Origin: Candidatus Treponema merdequi
GTDB lineage: Bacteria; Spirochaetota; Spirochaetia; Treponematales; Treponemataceae
Assembly: GCA_018064525.1 (NCBI GenBank)
Contig: JAGHVB010000010.1
Coordinates: forward strand, 104,684 to 137,551
DNA: 32,868 nt
Direction: 5' to 3'
A program made the translations under genes and the position numbers. Under the pieces are notes generated by a model, which had not been told where the DNA came from, searched no databases, and was given only the letters and a program-made list of their open reading frames with translations. Shown piece after piece: positions 8,310-16,616 of the stretch (position 1 is its first letter; each line of letters starts with the position of its first letter).

Positions 8310-9830
8310 TCATTGCATTTTTTTTGTATAAAACTTACTTTCTATTTCATTATTATACAAAATCAAATCTATTTTATTTATCGTCTTTTTTACTTCATAA
8401 AGCTGTCTGTTGTTTTTTGCAGAAAGATATTCACTTTCTGTTACGATTCCCATTTTAAAATACTTCTGCAAATCAATTTCATTCTGTGCATACAATTCAT
8501 AACTTTCATTTACACTTGAAGTTTCCCAGATTATTTTATTTAGTTTTTCATCAAAATCTACAATTGCCGTTTCATAATCTTTTTCTGCATTTTCAACATC
8601 TATGAGTTCCTGCTTTTCAGAAAGGACATATTGCTGTTTTGTAATTGAACGTGTACGAAATTTATTCGGATTGATTGATGCTGAAAAAGTATAAGCCGGC
8701 GTAAAATCATTCTGAACAATCGGAAGACTTACTCCGGCATTAAGTCCTATTCCGCCGATTTCAGTAGAAATACCGACATCCGCAGTATCAGTTTTTGTAG
8801 TTGAATTTGCTATTGTATATCCGCCGTTTAACCCAAGTGTAAAATATTTATCAGCTTTTCTGACAAGTGAATTATAATCATTTACCCATTTTGCATTTTC
8901 TATTTCAATAAAATTTTCTTTATCAAAAGAAATAAAGCTCAGAGCATTTACCTGAGGAATATCAACAGGAATAAATTTTAAAAGATTATTTTCATTTTCA
9001 CTATCAATTTCTATATCAATTCCACAGTCTTTATAAAAAACGACTATATCATGCTTTAAACTGTGAACAGTACTTTCTGCATCATGTTTTTCAGACATAA
9101 CTTTCATTTCTGCAAGTCTGTATGTAGACGAAGAACTTGTATATCCCTGTGCTTTAATTTTTTCAAAATCAAGCTCATCTTTATAAACTGTCTGAAGGCT
9201 TGTATAAAGAGAATTAATTTTTGTCAGAATATTTTCAAGTTTTGTATAAAAATTCTTTTCTGTTTCAAGAGCTTTTTTTTCAAGCTGCATTCTGGTTTCA
9301 AAAAGAGATCTTTCACTTTTAACAATATTCAGTTTTGCCTTAGCATCATCTGCCGAAATAATGTCTATTCCGATTTTAAATCTTGTATCTTTCCAGCCGT
9401 CATTATTTACAGGCTTTCCGGATTTTGCATTAACTGTAACATCAGATTTTTTTTCAAATGCAGTTGAAACACTTGCATTAAGATTTTTTGCCGTTGGAAT
9501 TTTTGCAGATACGGAAGGCTTTATCGAAACGGAATTTCCAGAAGGTCCTGTATAAAAAGTCATTGTTCCTGTTGAAAGAGAAATATCAAGTCCGTTATTT
9601 ATTTTTGTCTCTTTTAATGTAAGCTGTGATTTTTCGACATCAAGTGCAAGCTTTCGTAAATTATTATCCTGAATAAGATAGCCGCTCAAAAGAGCACCGA
9701 TTGTTATATTTTCTGAAGTCTGAACAATACCATTTTCTGGCACAGATTCTGTTTTTACATTTTGAGAATAAACGGATGGTAAAATTCCACTTAAAAATAA
9801 AAAAGCACACAAAAACTTTCTGCTTTTCAT
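8310..9830 (-). CDS. TolC-like outer-membrane efflux protein
   Basis: The start is taken as ATG 9830: GGAAGG lies just upstream and the protein then begins with a clean signal peptide, MKSRKFLCAFLFLSGILPSVYSQ. A longer in-frame ATG at 9857 would put charged residues before it. The mature part has long helical stretches with coiled-coil character (about 165-260 and 400-480) alternating with beta-rich segments that contain many Gly and Thr residues, as expected for the two halves of a TolC channel. Sequence identity to E. coli TolC looks low, so the call leans on architecture and on the hlyD-like and ABC genes directly downstream (33-nt gap). Confidence 0.8.
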   Translation of the reverse strand: MKSRKFLCAFLFLSGILPSVYSQNVKTESVPENGIVQTSENITIGALLSGYLIQDNNLRKLALDVEKSQLTLKETKINNGLDISLSTGTMTFYTGPSGNSVSIKPSVSAKIPTAKNLNASVSTAFEKKSDVTVNAKSGKPVNNDGWKDTRFKIGIDIISADDAKAKLNIVKSERSLFETRMQLEKKALETEKNFYTKLENILTKINSLYTSLQTVYKDELDFEKIKAQGYTSSSSTYRLAEMKVMSEKHDAESTVHSLKHDIVVFYKDCGIDIEIDSENENNLLKFIPVDIPQVNALSFISFDKENFIEIENAKWVNDYNSLVRKADKYFTLGLNGGYTIANSTTKTDTADVGISTEIGGIGLNAGVSLPIVQNDFTPAYTFSASINPNKFRTRSITKQQYVLSEKQELIDVENAEKDYETAIVDFDEKLNKIIWETSSVNESYELYAQNEIDLQKYFKMGIVTESEYLSAKNNRQLYEVKKTINKIDLILYNNEIESKFYTKKMQ

Positions 9831-9878
9831 ACAACCTTCCATATTTAATAATACCACAAAATAAAAGGTTTGTTACAT

Positions 9879-10649
9879 TTATTTTTGCAGAATATCAACG
9901 ACATGACTTGATGCACCTAAAAGTTCTGGTCTTTCACAATTTGCAAGATGATATTTTATAAAATATGCAAATTCCTCATCATCAAGCGCATTAAGTTCTC
10001 TGCGGATATAATCAGAAGCACCATCGGCTGCAATTATTTTAATTCTTTTAAGACCTGATTTTTCATTAAGACGATCAATATCTTCAAGTCTGAGATAACA
10101 GTACAAATCATCATCCGTAACAATCTGATGAAAGTCATCTGTTAATGAATTCCGTTCCATACATTCTTTAATCTTATTCTGCTTAAAGCAATAAGTTATA
10201 ACGCTGTAATCATTAAGGACATACGCAGCAAAAATAAAGCCGCCTTTTTTAGTTACACGCTTTGCTTCAGAAAAGGCTTTCAATTTTTCTTCTTCTGTCA
10301 AAAGATGATACATGGGGCCAAAAACAAGTGTTATATCAAATGTTTCATCATCAAGAAAAGAAAGATCCACTGCATTTCCGGGCCAGATATTTACATGTTC
10401 ATGTTTTGATTCCATTACCTTACGGTTTCGTTCTACAAGTTCAACAGCTGTTACAGAATGGCCTTCTCTGGCAAGAGCAATTGAATAACGGCCCGTACCG
10501 GCACCAACATCAAGAATTTTTATTTTTTTATTTTCTCCAATAAAGTCATGGATATATTTCATCGTAGTTGTAAATTCTACCTGTCCATGGCGGGTTGTGA
10601 GACGATGGTCTTCATTAAATTTATTGTAATACTTTTCTAAGTTTGTCAT
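9879..10649 (-). CDS. Class I SAM-dependent methyltransferase
   Basis: A 256-residue soluble protein with the Rossmann methyltransferase motif I ILDVGAGTGRYS at 45-56. The acidic residue after strand 2 is Glu70 (VTAVELV). A motif IV-like segment FDITLVFGPMYHLLT lies at about 104-118, and KRVTKKGGFIFAAYVLN follows. No extra domain suggests the substrate, so small molecule, protein or lipid are all open. It lies 44 nt downstream of the 77-residue gene and 48 nt upstream of the tolC-like gene. It could be co-transcribed with the efflux operon, but nothing else links them. The gap before it contains a GTGGAA/TTCCAC inverted repeat. Confidence 0.85.
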   Translation of the reverse strand: MTNLEKYYNKFNEDHRLTTRHGQVEFTTTMKYIHDFIGENKKIKILDVGAGTGRYSIALAREGHSVTAVELVERNRKVMESKHEHVNIWPGNAVDLSFLDDETFDITLVFGPMYHLLTEEEKLKAFSEAKRVTKKGGFIFAAYVLNDYSVITYCFKQNKIKECMERNSLTDDFHQIVTDDDLYCYLRLEDIDRLNEKSGLKRIKIIAADGASDYIRRELNALDDEEFAYFIKYHLANCERPELLGASSHVVDILQK

Positions 10650-10661
10650 AGTATAAATTCC

Positions 10662-10693
10662 GTGGAACTAAAAAACAGAATTTCAAATTCCAC
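10662..10693. repeat. GTGGAA...TTCCAC inverted repeat before the methyltransferase gene
   Basis: Six-base perfect arms at 10662-10667 and 10688-10693 enclose 20 nt. It lies entirely between the stop of the 77-residue gene (10694) and the methyltransferase start (10649). The minus strand begins GTGGAATTT, the nonamer also seen before fabZ. It could be a weak intercistronic hairpin or chance. Confidence 0.35.
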
Positions 10694-10927
10694 TTACCGC
10701 ACATCAATTACATCGAGCATTTCACGAAAATATGAATTATCAATTTTTGCCCGTGCATACAAGTCTTTAAACGAAGAAAAACGTTCACCTTCATAAAGAC
10801 GTCCAAACAGAATGTAATCTTTTCCGGCCGCATCTGTTCCATAAGTTATCGAAAATACTCTTTCTTTATAAGTGAATTCAATTTCTTTTTTTGCTTCAGT
10901 ATAAAAAAACAAATCATCCTTCGTCAT
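10694..10927 (-). CDS. Small hypothetical protein, 77 residues
   Basis: The start is taken as the ATG at 10927 (MTKDDLFFYTEAKKEIEF). A longer reading from 11020 would run through a terminator and overlap the upstream gene, so it is unlikely. The product is a soluble, charged protein with no signal peptide or TM helix and an alternating hydrophobic pattern suggesting mixed alpha/beta folding. The segment YKERVFSITYGTDAAGKDYILFGRLYEGERFSSF looks like several beta strands. I do not recognise a family. Its ATG follows the upstream gene's terminator by about 15 nt past the T-run, leaving little room for its own promoter. It may depend on read-through. The ribosome-binding site is weak. Confidence 0.6.
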   Translation of the reverse strand: MTKDDLFFYTEAKKEIEFTYKERVFSITYGTDAAGKDYILFGRLYEGERFSSFKDLYARAKIDNSYFREMLDVIDVR

Positions 10928-10942
10928 AAAAGAAATATAACA

Positions 10943-10970
10943 TATAAAAAAACCGCGGTAAATACCGCGG
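10943..10970 (-). terminator. Rho-independent terminator after the four-TM protein gene
   Basis: CCGCGGTA (10953-10960) and TACCGCGG (10963-10970) pair perfectly with a 2-base gap. On the minus strand the stem is followed by a run of seven T (10952-10946). It lies 24 nt downstream of the stop at 10995. Confidence 0.85.
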
Positions 10971-10994
10971 CTATTATAAAAAAAATTAAAAACT

Positions 10995-11402
10995 TCAGTC
11001 ACCCAGGCTGAACATTGCACCTAATACAATTAAATGTGATGCAAAATTGTAAAGCCATTGCCATGAAAAGCCTTTACTTAAAAGACCACCCTTTGAAAGA
11101 AAATCACCAAGTATAATTGCAACAATCCATACAATCCAGATGATGATCATAAGTACTTTATCAAATTTTCCAAAAACGCCAGATGAAAATAACTCAATAA
11201 TAAGGAATACTCCGGCAAGAAGTTCGATAACACCAAATACAATTTTTACAATCTTAAGCATTTCACCTGTAAAAATTGCATTTAATGAATTACATCCGAA
11301 ATCCCCGCTACCAGTTAATGCCCAGATTCCGCCGACAACAAGCATTGCTCCTAAAGCAATCTGAAGAATCAATTTTCCAAAAGAATACTGTGTCTTTGCC
11401 AT
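10995..11402 (-). CDS. Four-TM integral membrane protein, DoxX-like in layout
   Basis: A 135-residue protein with four hydrophobic helices at about 10-30, 50-73, 80-100 and 113-131. The short loops contain few charged residues. This size and layout recall small four-helix membrane proteins of the DoxX type, but I see no diagnostic motif, so the function is unassigned. A strong AGGAGGT lies 7 nt before the ATG. It starts 32 nt after the FecR-domain gene and is closed by a clear terminator, so it is probably the last gene of the 13779-10995 minus-strand operon. Confidence 0.75.
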   Translation of the reverse strand: MAKTQYSFGKLILQIALGAMLVVGGIWALTGSGDFGCNSLNAIFTGEMLKIVKIVFGVIELLAGVFLIIELFSSGVFGKFDKVLMIIIWIVWIVAIILGDFLSKGGLLSKGFSWQWLYNFASHLIVLGAMFSLGD

Positions 11403-11434
11403 ATAAATACCTCCTGCTCTGACAGCATATATTT

Positions 11435-12187
11435 TTATTTTAATTTAATATCAAGTAAAAATAAAGTTTCTTTTTTTTCTTCAAAAGTTTTTCCGCATTC
11501 CATATTAAAATAGTCTGATTCATTTTCAAGTGCACTATTTGTCATACCGGAAAGAGAAGTAACATTTTTAACTGCATTAACACAGGAAGTTTTCTGACTG
11601 TTTTTAGAAAACTCTGCAGACTGATTTTTTGAAACTGCAAAAGAACCATGAGGTGCTTTTGAAAAATCATTCTGTTCATCAGAAACCAAAGGTAAAGCTT
11701 CTGAAGAAGGAGTGTTCCATGCGGTTACGACACCCTGTTCTGTCGTGACAACAGCACCAGAAAAAGTATTTTTTGCATTGAATTTAGTTCCACGGACAGA
11801 CGCTGTTGCAACTGGTCCTCGTACTGTATAACTTGCACGGCGGTCTTCTGTCTTTTTTATTTCTGATTTTGCAGAACCGGTTGCAAGGTAAACACTAGTT
11901 TTATCATCAGTCGGATTTTCAACAAGCTGTTCAATTGTCAATCTTGAAAGCTGCGAAATGACTAATTTTGAATTCTGATTTGAACTTACAATTGCAACCT
12001 GAGCCTCTGATTTAAATCCAGTCTGAACAAGGTCACCCTTTTTCAAAACATCACCAGCTTTCAAATCAACCCAGGCATTTCCTTTCTGAACCTGAACTTT
12101 TCCAGAAACAGAAACAACTTTCGCCTCAATAGCAAAAACATTTGTACAAATTAATAATGTAGAAATCAAAAATATAAGTTTTTTCAT
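11435..12187 (-). CDS. FecR-domain periplasmic protein
   Basis: A 250-residue secreted protein: signal peptide MKKLIFLISTLLICTNVFA, then the N-terminal beta segment VVSVSGKVQVQKGNAWVDLKAGDVLKKGD and a FecR domain at about 48-155 (VSSNQNSKLVIS, YLATGSAKSEI, YTVRGPVATASVRGTKF, VTTEQGVVTAW). The RGTxF motif is characteristic. FecR-type domains sense or relay periplasmic signals, classically to sigma factors; stand-alone secreted versions are of unknown role. AAGGAG precedes the ATG. It lies between a probable beta-barrel gene and the four-TM gene. The divergent neighbour is a CHASE2 cyclase, and FecR and CHASE2-cyclase genes are, to my knowledge, often neighbours in other bacteria, suggesting a shared envelope-signalling role. 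Confidence 0.88.
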   Translation of the reverse strand: MKKLIFLISTLLICTNVFAIEAKVVSVSGKVQVQKGNAWVDLKAGDVLKKGDLVQTGFKSEAQVAIVSSNQNSKLVISQLSRLTIEQLVENPTDDKTSVYLATGSAKSEIKKTEDRRASYTVRGPVATASVRGTKFNAKNTFSGAVVTTEQGVVTAWNTPSSEALPLVSDEQNDFSKAPHGSFAVSKNQSAEFSKNSQKTSCVNAVKNVTSLSGMTNSALENESDYFNMECGKTFEEKKETLFLLDIKLK

Positions 12188-12199
12188 TTTTATCTCTCC

Positions 12200-13336
12200 T
12201 TAGAATGCCATCTTAATCTGAACTGAAATTGAATTATAATTTACATCAGATTTATTGACATCAAAATATTGATTCCATTTCACACCTGCAAAAAGATCGC
12301 TGAAAATCTGATAATTTGCAGAAAAATCATATTCCACTCCTTTTAGCTCAAATGATTTTGCAGTATCAAATGCGGCGTTAAAATCTGCTGTAAAAAGAAG
12401 ATTATCAAATGGTTTACATGTAACTGAAATACCAGGTTTAAAAAGGGAATTGTACGGACTTTCTGAAAAATTATTTAATGCCGCATATTTTGTTACGGCT
12501 TTAAATTTATCTGAAGCATAAACTACATTTGCAGAAACAGACGCCTTTGAAAAATAATATCCAAGCATAAACCTTACAAGCGCAGAAGTTTCAAAACCGC
12601 TGTTTCCATAGTTTGTAAATGAAGCAGTTGCATCAAGATTATAAATAAGATTATTTACAATCGGTCCATTCAAAAGTAAAGAAGCATAGATTCTTGTATC
12701 TTCAATTTCATTTAAACGCACTGCGCTTGCAAACTGAACACCAAGAGTCTGATTGCAAAACAGATTATCAAACTTTACCGTTTCTGCAGATATAATATAT
12801 TTATCTGCAAAGCTGAAAGTTTCGTCTTCTTTTACAGATTTAAAATCAGATGAATTTATCATCTTAAAAATATTTCCATTAAGAAGTCCTGTGTATGCTC
12901 CATAAATCGAAGCAGTTAAAACTCTGTTTGAAAATGAAATTTTTGCTCCATCTGCACACTGAGAATAGATAACCGGAGCAAATAATGAATGATAAAATCT
13001 TCCGGCATCAATCTGTAAACGGCTGTTTTCAAAATTTACTGTAAAAGCAAATTTTACAAGATTCAAATCTACATAATTAAAACTTTTATTTAAATTCTGA
13101 TCATATTCAAATTTATAAATGCCTTCACAGATAAAATAATTTTCACTGCTTCCTGCAAAAGGAATTTTTAACCATGCAGTCACAATATCATTCTGATCAA
13201 GATAAAAGTTTTGGTTTTTGTCAGTTTTAAAAACTGTATTATTTTTAACAAGAGCTCCGCCATCTACAGCAAAAGCCGAAGTCAGGAAAATTCCACAAAC
13301 AATAAATAATGCTGATACTTTTTTGATCATGTTCAT
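12200..13336 (-). CDS. Probable outer-membrane beta-barrel protein, unknown function
   Basis: A 378-residue protein with an N-terminal signal peptide (MNMIKKVSALFIVCGIFLTSAFA). The mature sequence has repeated amphipathic strands rich in Phe, Tyr, Asn and Ser, such as NYFICEGIYKFEYDQ and NYNSISVQIKMAF, and ends in a terminal Phe. That pattern, with the C-terminal aromatic, fits an outer-membrane beta-barrel. I recognise no named family. GGAGG lies 7 nt before the first ATG (13336), which is preferred over the Met two codons later. The start overlaps the preceding stop by 4 bp (ATGA), so the pair is translationally coupled. The FecR-domain gene follows after 12 nt. Confidence 0.72.
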   Translation of the reverse strand: MNMIKKVSALFIVCGIFLTSAFAVDGGALVKNNTVFKTDKNQNFYLDQNDIVTAWLKIPFAGSSENYFICEGIYKFEYDQNLNKSFNYVDLNLVKFAFTVNFENSRLQIDAGRFYHSLFAPVIYSQCADGAKISFSNRVLTASIYGAYTGLLNGNIFKMINSSDFKSVKEDETFSFADKYIISAETVKFDNLFCNQTLGVQFASAVRLNEIEDTRIYASLLLNGPIVNNLIYNLDATASFTNYGNSGFETSALVRFMLGYYFSKASVSANVVYASDKFKAVTKYAALNNFSESPYNSLFKPGISVTCKPFDNLLFTADFNAAFDTAKSFELKGVEYDFSANYQIFSDLFAGVKWNQYFDVNKSDVNYNSISVQIKMAF

Positions 13337-13779
13337 TTTGTTTCCTCCGTCAGAGAATTAAACAGTCCAATTGCATCCGAACCGCGAACTTTAGCAGAAG
13401 GATTTAATCCTTGTGGAATATATTTTTTTACAACAAATTCCCTGAATGCATAGTGCGGAGATTTTTTCGAAATCATAAACATAATTCCACCGCGTACATC
13501 TGTTACCTTTGCAAAAAGTGAACACAGATCAGCAATTGTAATTTTTGAATCCATATTTATTTTTTCCGGGACAAATCCTTTTTGTTTTAATACTTCAAAA
13601 GCAGTTTTCTCATCTGTATTTTCTGTAACATCACCTGTATAAATTGCTGCAATATACGCAGCCTGTGCATAGGAAATCTCATCTGTCGAAATAAGCTGTG
13701 ATAATCTGTTGAAATTCTGCGATACAGCAATCATCTGAAATGCAAAAATAAACAGTAGAACTGAAATATATTTTTTCAT
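13333..13779 (-). CDS. Small secreted hypothetical protein, first gene of the FecR cluster
   Basis: A 148-residue protein with a signal peptide (MKKYISVLLFIFAFQMIAVSQ), so it is probably periplasmic. The mature part is helical. ISYAQAAYIAAIYTGD and DSKITIADLCSLFAKVTDVRGG each resemble one SLH-like helix-loop-helix unit, but the match is weak and I do not claim an S-layer domain. GGAGG precedes the ATG closely. The gene heads the minus-strand operon and overlaps the beta-barrel gene by 4 bp, which suggests that the two products are needed together. Confidence 0.7.
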   Translation of the reverse strand: MKKYISVLLFIFAFQMIAVSQNFNRLSQLISTDEISYAQAAYIAAIYTGDVTENTDEKTAFEVLKQKGFVPEKINMDSKITIADLCSLFAKVTDVRGGIMFMISKKSPHYAFREFVVKKYIPQGLNPSAKVRGSDAIGLFNSLTEETK

Positions 13780-13875
13780 TACTCCTCCAAAGATTTAATG
13801 TAAAAAAAATTAAAGTATTATATAATTATACAAAACATTATTTACTTAGTATAGCGATTTTTGAGAGGTTTTATT
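13780..13875. promoter_or_regulatory. Divergent promoter region between the FecR cluster and the CHASE2 cyclase
   Basis: This very AT-rich 96-bp gap contains TATAAT on the plus strand at 13821-13826 and two overlapping TATAAT-like boxes read on the minus strand around 13816-13831. Good -35 boxes are not obvious for either direction. For the cyclase, GAGAGG at 13863-13868 is its Shine-Dalgarno. Confidence 0.4.
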
Positions 13876-16605
13876 TTGAAAAAATATCTTACACATGTCA
13901 TTTCTTTTGCACTGATTCTTCTTTTATCTGTTCTTACAGCGTCTGGAATTTTTGAAAAATTTGATTTTAAATTTTTTGATATTCTTCTCTCACTGACCAG
14001 AACACCTGCCGAAGCTCCTGAAATTTTACTTGTTGAAGCAGATAACATTTCAATAGATTCCATCGGGCCATGGCCATGGAAAAGAGATGTCTATGCAGAC
14101 ATGCTTTTAAGAATGAAAGAATTTGGAGCAGATACTGCCGTTTTTGATATCGAATTTCTTTCTGAATCAAACTTTCCGGAATGTGATGACTATCTCGCTC
14201 GTTCAATTCAATTTTTTGATAAAACTTATTTAACTATAAATACTAAAGACCTTGATCTCCACTATACAGATGACGATATCACATACGCAGAAAAAAGATT
14301 TCTCTCTCCTGTCGATGGAGACATGAAAAAAAACAGACATGACAACAACATCACTTCCTATGAATCTGTAAACAACTCAATTTTCGGTTTTAACAAAATT
14401 AACTGGGAAGATGAAAAATCAAGATTCTATTACGGAATCGGATTTTCACCAGCATTAAACAGCTTCCTTTCCAGAGCAAAAGGCGCGGGTTTTGCAAATA
14501 CAATCATCGATAAAGATGGTTCAAGAAGGCGCGTAGAACTTTTAAATAATCAGAACAGAACAGAACTTCCGCTGAAACAGATTATTCTCGCACCTGTTCT
14601 TGATAAATTACAACCGGAAAAGGTAATCAGAACAAAAAATAAATTGATATTACAAAATGCAGTAATCAACGGTAAAAAAACAACAATAAAAATTCCGCTC
14701 GATCAATATGGCAGAATGATAATCAACTGGACCCACAAAACTTCAAACGAAGCATTCAGACATGACAGCATTATGTTTTTCAATATGCTCCGGAATACAG
14801 AAGACAATATTTTTGAAATTACAAAACGGTTGATCGAACTTACAGACAGTTTAAATGAATACAGACAAGACTGTGCAGTTTCATTTACAGAAAATGCGTA
14901 TAACCTTTATTCTGCATATTCTGAAATTCTTGATTTTAAGGATTTTCTCCTTTCAATCTGTGAAGGTCTTGATGAAAATTCAAATGCAATCAACGGTGGA
15001 GTTTCCGACGAATATCTTTCTCAATATTTTGAACTTCGAAAAAATTATTTTTCTTCGGTAACTGATTATGTTAATAACGGAGACTTTGATAAAATATTAT
15101 CACTTGTAGAAAACCTGCGTTCAAAAACCGGAAACGACATTTATCTCAACTTAACTTCCGAATTTAGAGAACTGTTTGAAATTTTAAAAAATGAAATCAC
15201 TTTATACAATGAAGTCTTTGAAGAAAAATCTCTGCTTTACAAAAATGCTTTCTGCATAATCGGAAATACAGCAAGTTCTTCTACAGATTACGGAATTACT
15301 CCTTTCGAAAGAATCTATCCAAACATGGGAACTCATGCAAATGTCTATAACACAATTATAAACAAAAATTTCATAACACCTTTGCACTGGATATGGGGCG
15401 TATTGATCATTTCAATTTTATTTTTTGTCCAGCTTGTATTTACAAAAAAGAAACGTCCTTTTATACAGAACATAACTGGAATTTCAGTAATTCTTCTTTC
15501 TGTTTTAATTTCATTTATCTTTATCAGATATTTTTCAATTTATCTTCCAGCATTTACACCTTTATTGATTTCTTTTACATGTTACCTCTCTACAACAGTC
15601 ATCCGCTTTGCAACTGCAGAAAAAGATAAAAAGTTTTTACAGACAACATTCGGAGCCTATGTTGCGCCTGCAGTTGTTGATCAGATTGTAAAACATCCGG
15701 AGCTTGCAAGTTTAGGCGGCAAAAGTGAATACCTTACAGCGCTTTTTTCTGATGTAAAAACTTTTTCCGGTTTTACAGAAGTAATAAATAATGAAGCCGG
15801 AGAAGACAAAGGTGCTGAAAAACTTGTAGAAATTCTTAACGAATATCTTGGTGTTTTAAGCGATGCAATTATGGATCAGAGTGGAACTATCGACAAATAT
15901 GTCGGTGATGAAATCGTATCTTTCTTTGGCGCTCCGATTCCAGTTGAAAACAACGCATTCAATGCTTGCGTCGCAGCAATCAGAATGCTTGAAGCAGAAA
16001 AAGAATTCAATGAAAAAAATAAAGACAGACTTCCATTAAATCCAAAAACAGGTGAACCGTTCTGGCTCAGAAGCCGCGTCGGTTTAAATACAGGAAACAT
16101 GGTAGTCGGAAATATGGGAACAAAAAAGAAACTCAACTACACAATCATGGGAAACAACGTAAACCTCGCTAGCCGCCTCGAAGGAACAAACAAAGTTTAC
16201 GGCTCATGGATTATGTGTTCAGAAGCAACATGGAAAATGGCAAACGAAGGAAGCTGCAAAGGAAAACTTGTTGCAAGAAAGTTTGACAATGTACGCGTAA
16301 TCAATGTTAAAAAGCCAGTTGGAATTTACAACATACTCGGTCTCAAAGATGAAATGCCGGAAGAACAGATTGAAGCTGCAGAAGTATTTAATGAAGCAAT
16401 TGAAATCTATCTGAAAGGAAGCGACACACCGGAAGTTCCAAAGAAAATTTCAGAACTCAAAGAAGCATACGAATTATTTAAAAAAGCCGATGCACTTTAT
16501 CCAGAAGACCTTTCATCAAAAGTCTTCATGGACCGATGCACCGGCTTTATTAAAGACGGCGTCCCAGAAATCTGGGACGGTGTCTTTACAATGAAGAGCA
16601 AATAG
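13876..16605 (+). CDS. CHASE2-domain class III adenylate cyclase
   Basis: The start is a TTG at 13876, with GAGAGG 7 nt upstream and a clean N-terminal helix (MKKYLTHVISFALILLLSVLTASG); this gives 909 residues. An earlier in-frame TTG at 13861 would place the Shine-Dalgarno inside the gene. An extracytoplasmic CHASE2 sensor (about 25-500) carries a long helical insert (about 295-455) and is followed by three TM helices (about 502-522, 533-553, 555-578). The cyclase domain spans about 610-825. It keeps metal-binding Asp626 (FSDVKTF) and Asp678 (YVGDE), Lys674 and Thr756 for adenine selection, and Asn763 and Arg767 (NLASR). It should therefore make cAMP. The C-terminal tail is helical and TPR-like. 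It is divergent from the FecR cluster. A strong hairpin lies in its last codons. Confidence 0.92.
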   Translation: MKKYLTHVISFALILLLSVLTASGIFEKFDFKFFDILLSLTRTPAEAPEILLVEADNISIDSIGPWPWKRDVYADMLLRMKEFGADTAVFDIEFLSESNFPECDDYLARSIQFFDKTYLTINTKDLDLHYTDDDITYAEKRFLSPVDGDMKKNRHDNNITSYESVNNSIFGFNKINWEDEKSRFYYGIGFSPALNSFLSRAKGAGFANTIIDKDGSRRRVELLNNQNRTELPLKQIILAPVLDKLQPEKVIRTKNKLILQNAVINGKKTTIKIPLDQYGRMIINWTHKTSNEAFRHDSIMFFNMLRNTEDNIFEITKRLIELTDSLNEYRQDCAVSFTENAYNLYSAYSEILDFKDFLLSICEGLDENSNAINGGVSDEYLSQYFELRKNYFSSVTDYVNNGDFDKILSLVENLRSKTGNDIYLNLTSEFRELFEILKNEITLYNEVFEEKSLLYKNAFCIIGNTASSSTDYGITPFERIYPNMGTHANVYNTIINKNFITPLHWIWGVLIISILFFVQLVFTKKKRPFIQNITGISVILLSVLISFIFIRYFSIYLPAFTPLLISFTCYLSTTVIRFATAEKDKKFLQTTFGAYVAPAVVDQIVKHPELASLGGKSEYLTALFSDVKTFSGFTEVINNEAGEDKGAEKLVEILNEYLGVLSDAIMDQSGTIDKYVGDEIVSFFGAPIPVENNAFNACVAAIRMLEAEKEFNEKNKDRLPLNPKTGEPFWLRSRVGLNTGNMVVGNMGTKKKLNYTIMGNNVNLASRLEGTNKVYGSWIMCSEATWKMANEGSCKGKLVARKFDNVRVINVKKPVGIYNILGLKDEMPEEQIEAAEVFNEAIEIYLKGSDTPEVPKKISELKEAYELFKKADALYPEDLSSKVFMDRCTGFIKDGVPEIWDGVFTMKSK
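16552..16587. repeat. Strong hairpin inside the 3' end of the cyclase gene
   Basis: CGTCCCAGA (16560-16568) and TCTGGGACG (16571-16579) pair perfectly around AA. After one mismatch and a G-T pair the stem extends through AAAGAC (16552-16557) and GTCTTT (16582-16587). It is coding sequence, 18 nt before the stop, and only 10 bp separate this stop from the convergent lipoprotein stop. No T-run follows on either strand. Confidence 0.6.
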
Positions 16606-16616
16606 AATAACAGGAA

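Noticed and set aside
10928-11020. N-terminal extension of the 77-residue protein to a start at 11020
   Set aside because: It would translate through the CCGCGG terminator and overlap the end of the four-TM gene; the ATG at 10927 is better placed.
13333-13779. S-layer homology (SLH) domain in the small secreted protein
   Set aside because: Two helix-loop-helix stretches are suggestive, but key SLH residues are not clear, so it is left as unknown.
13861-13875. TTG at 13861 as the start of the CHASE2 cyclase
   Set aside because: The GAGAGG Shine-Dalgarno would lie inside the gene; TTG 13876 has it at 7 nt and gives a cleaner N-terminal helix.
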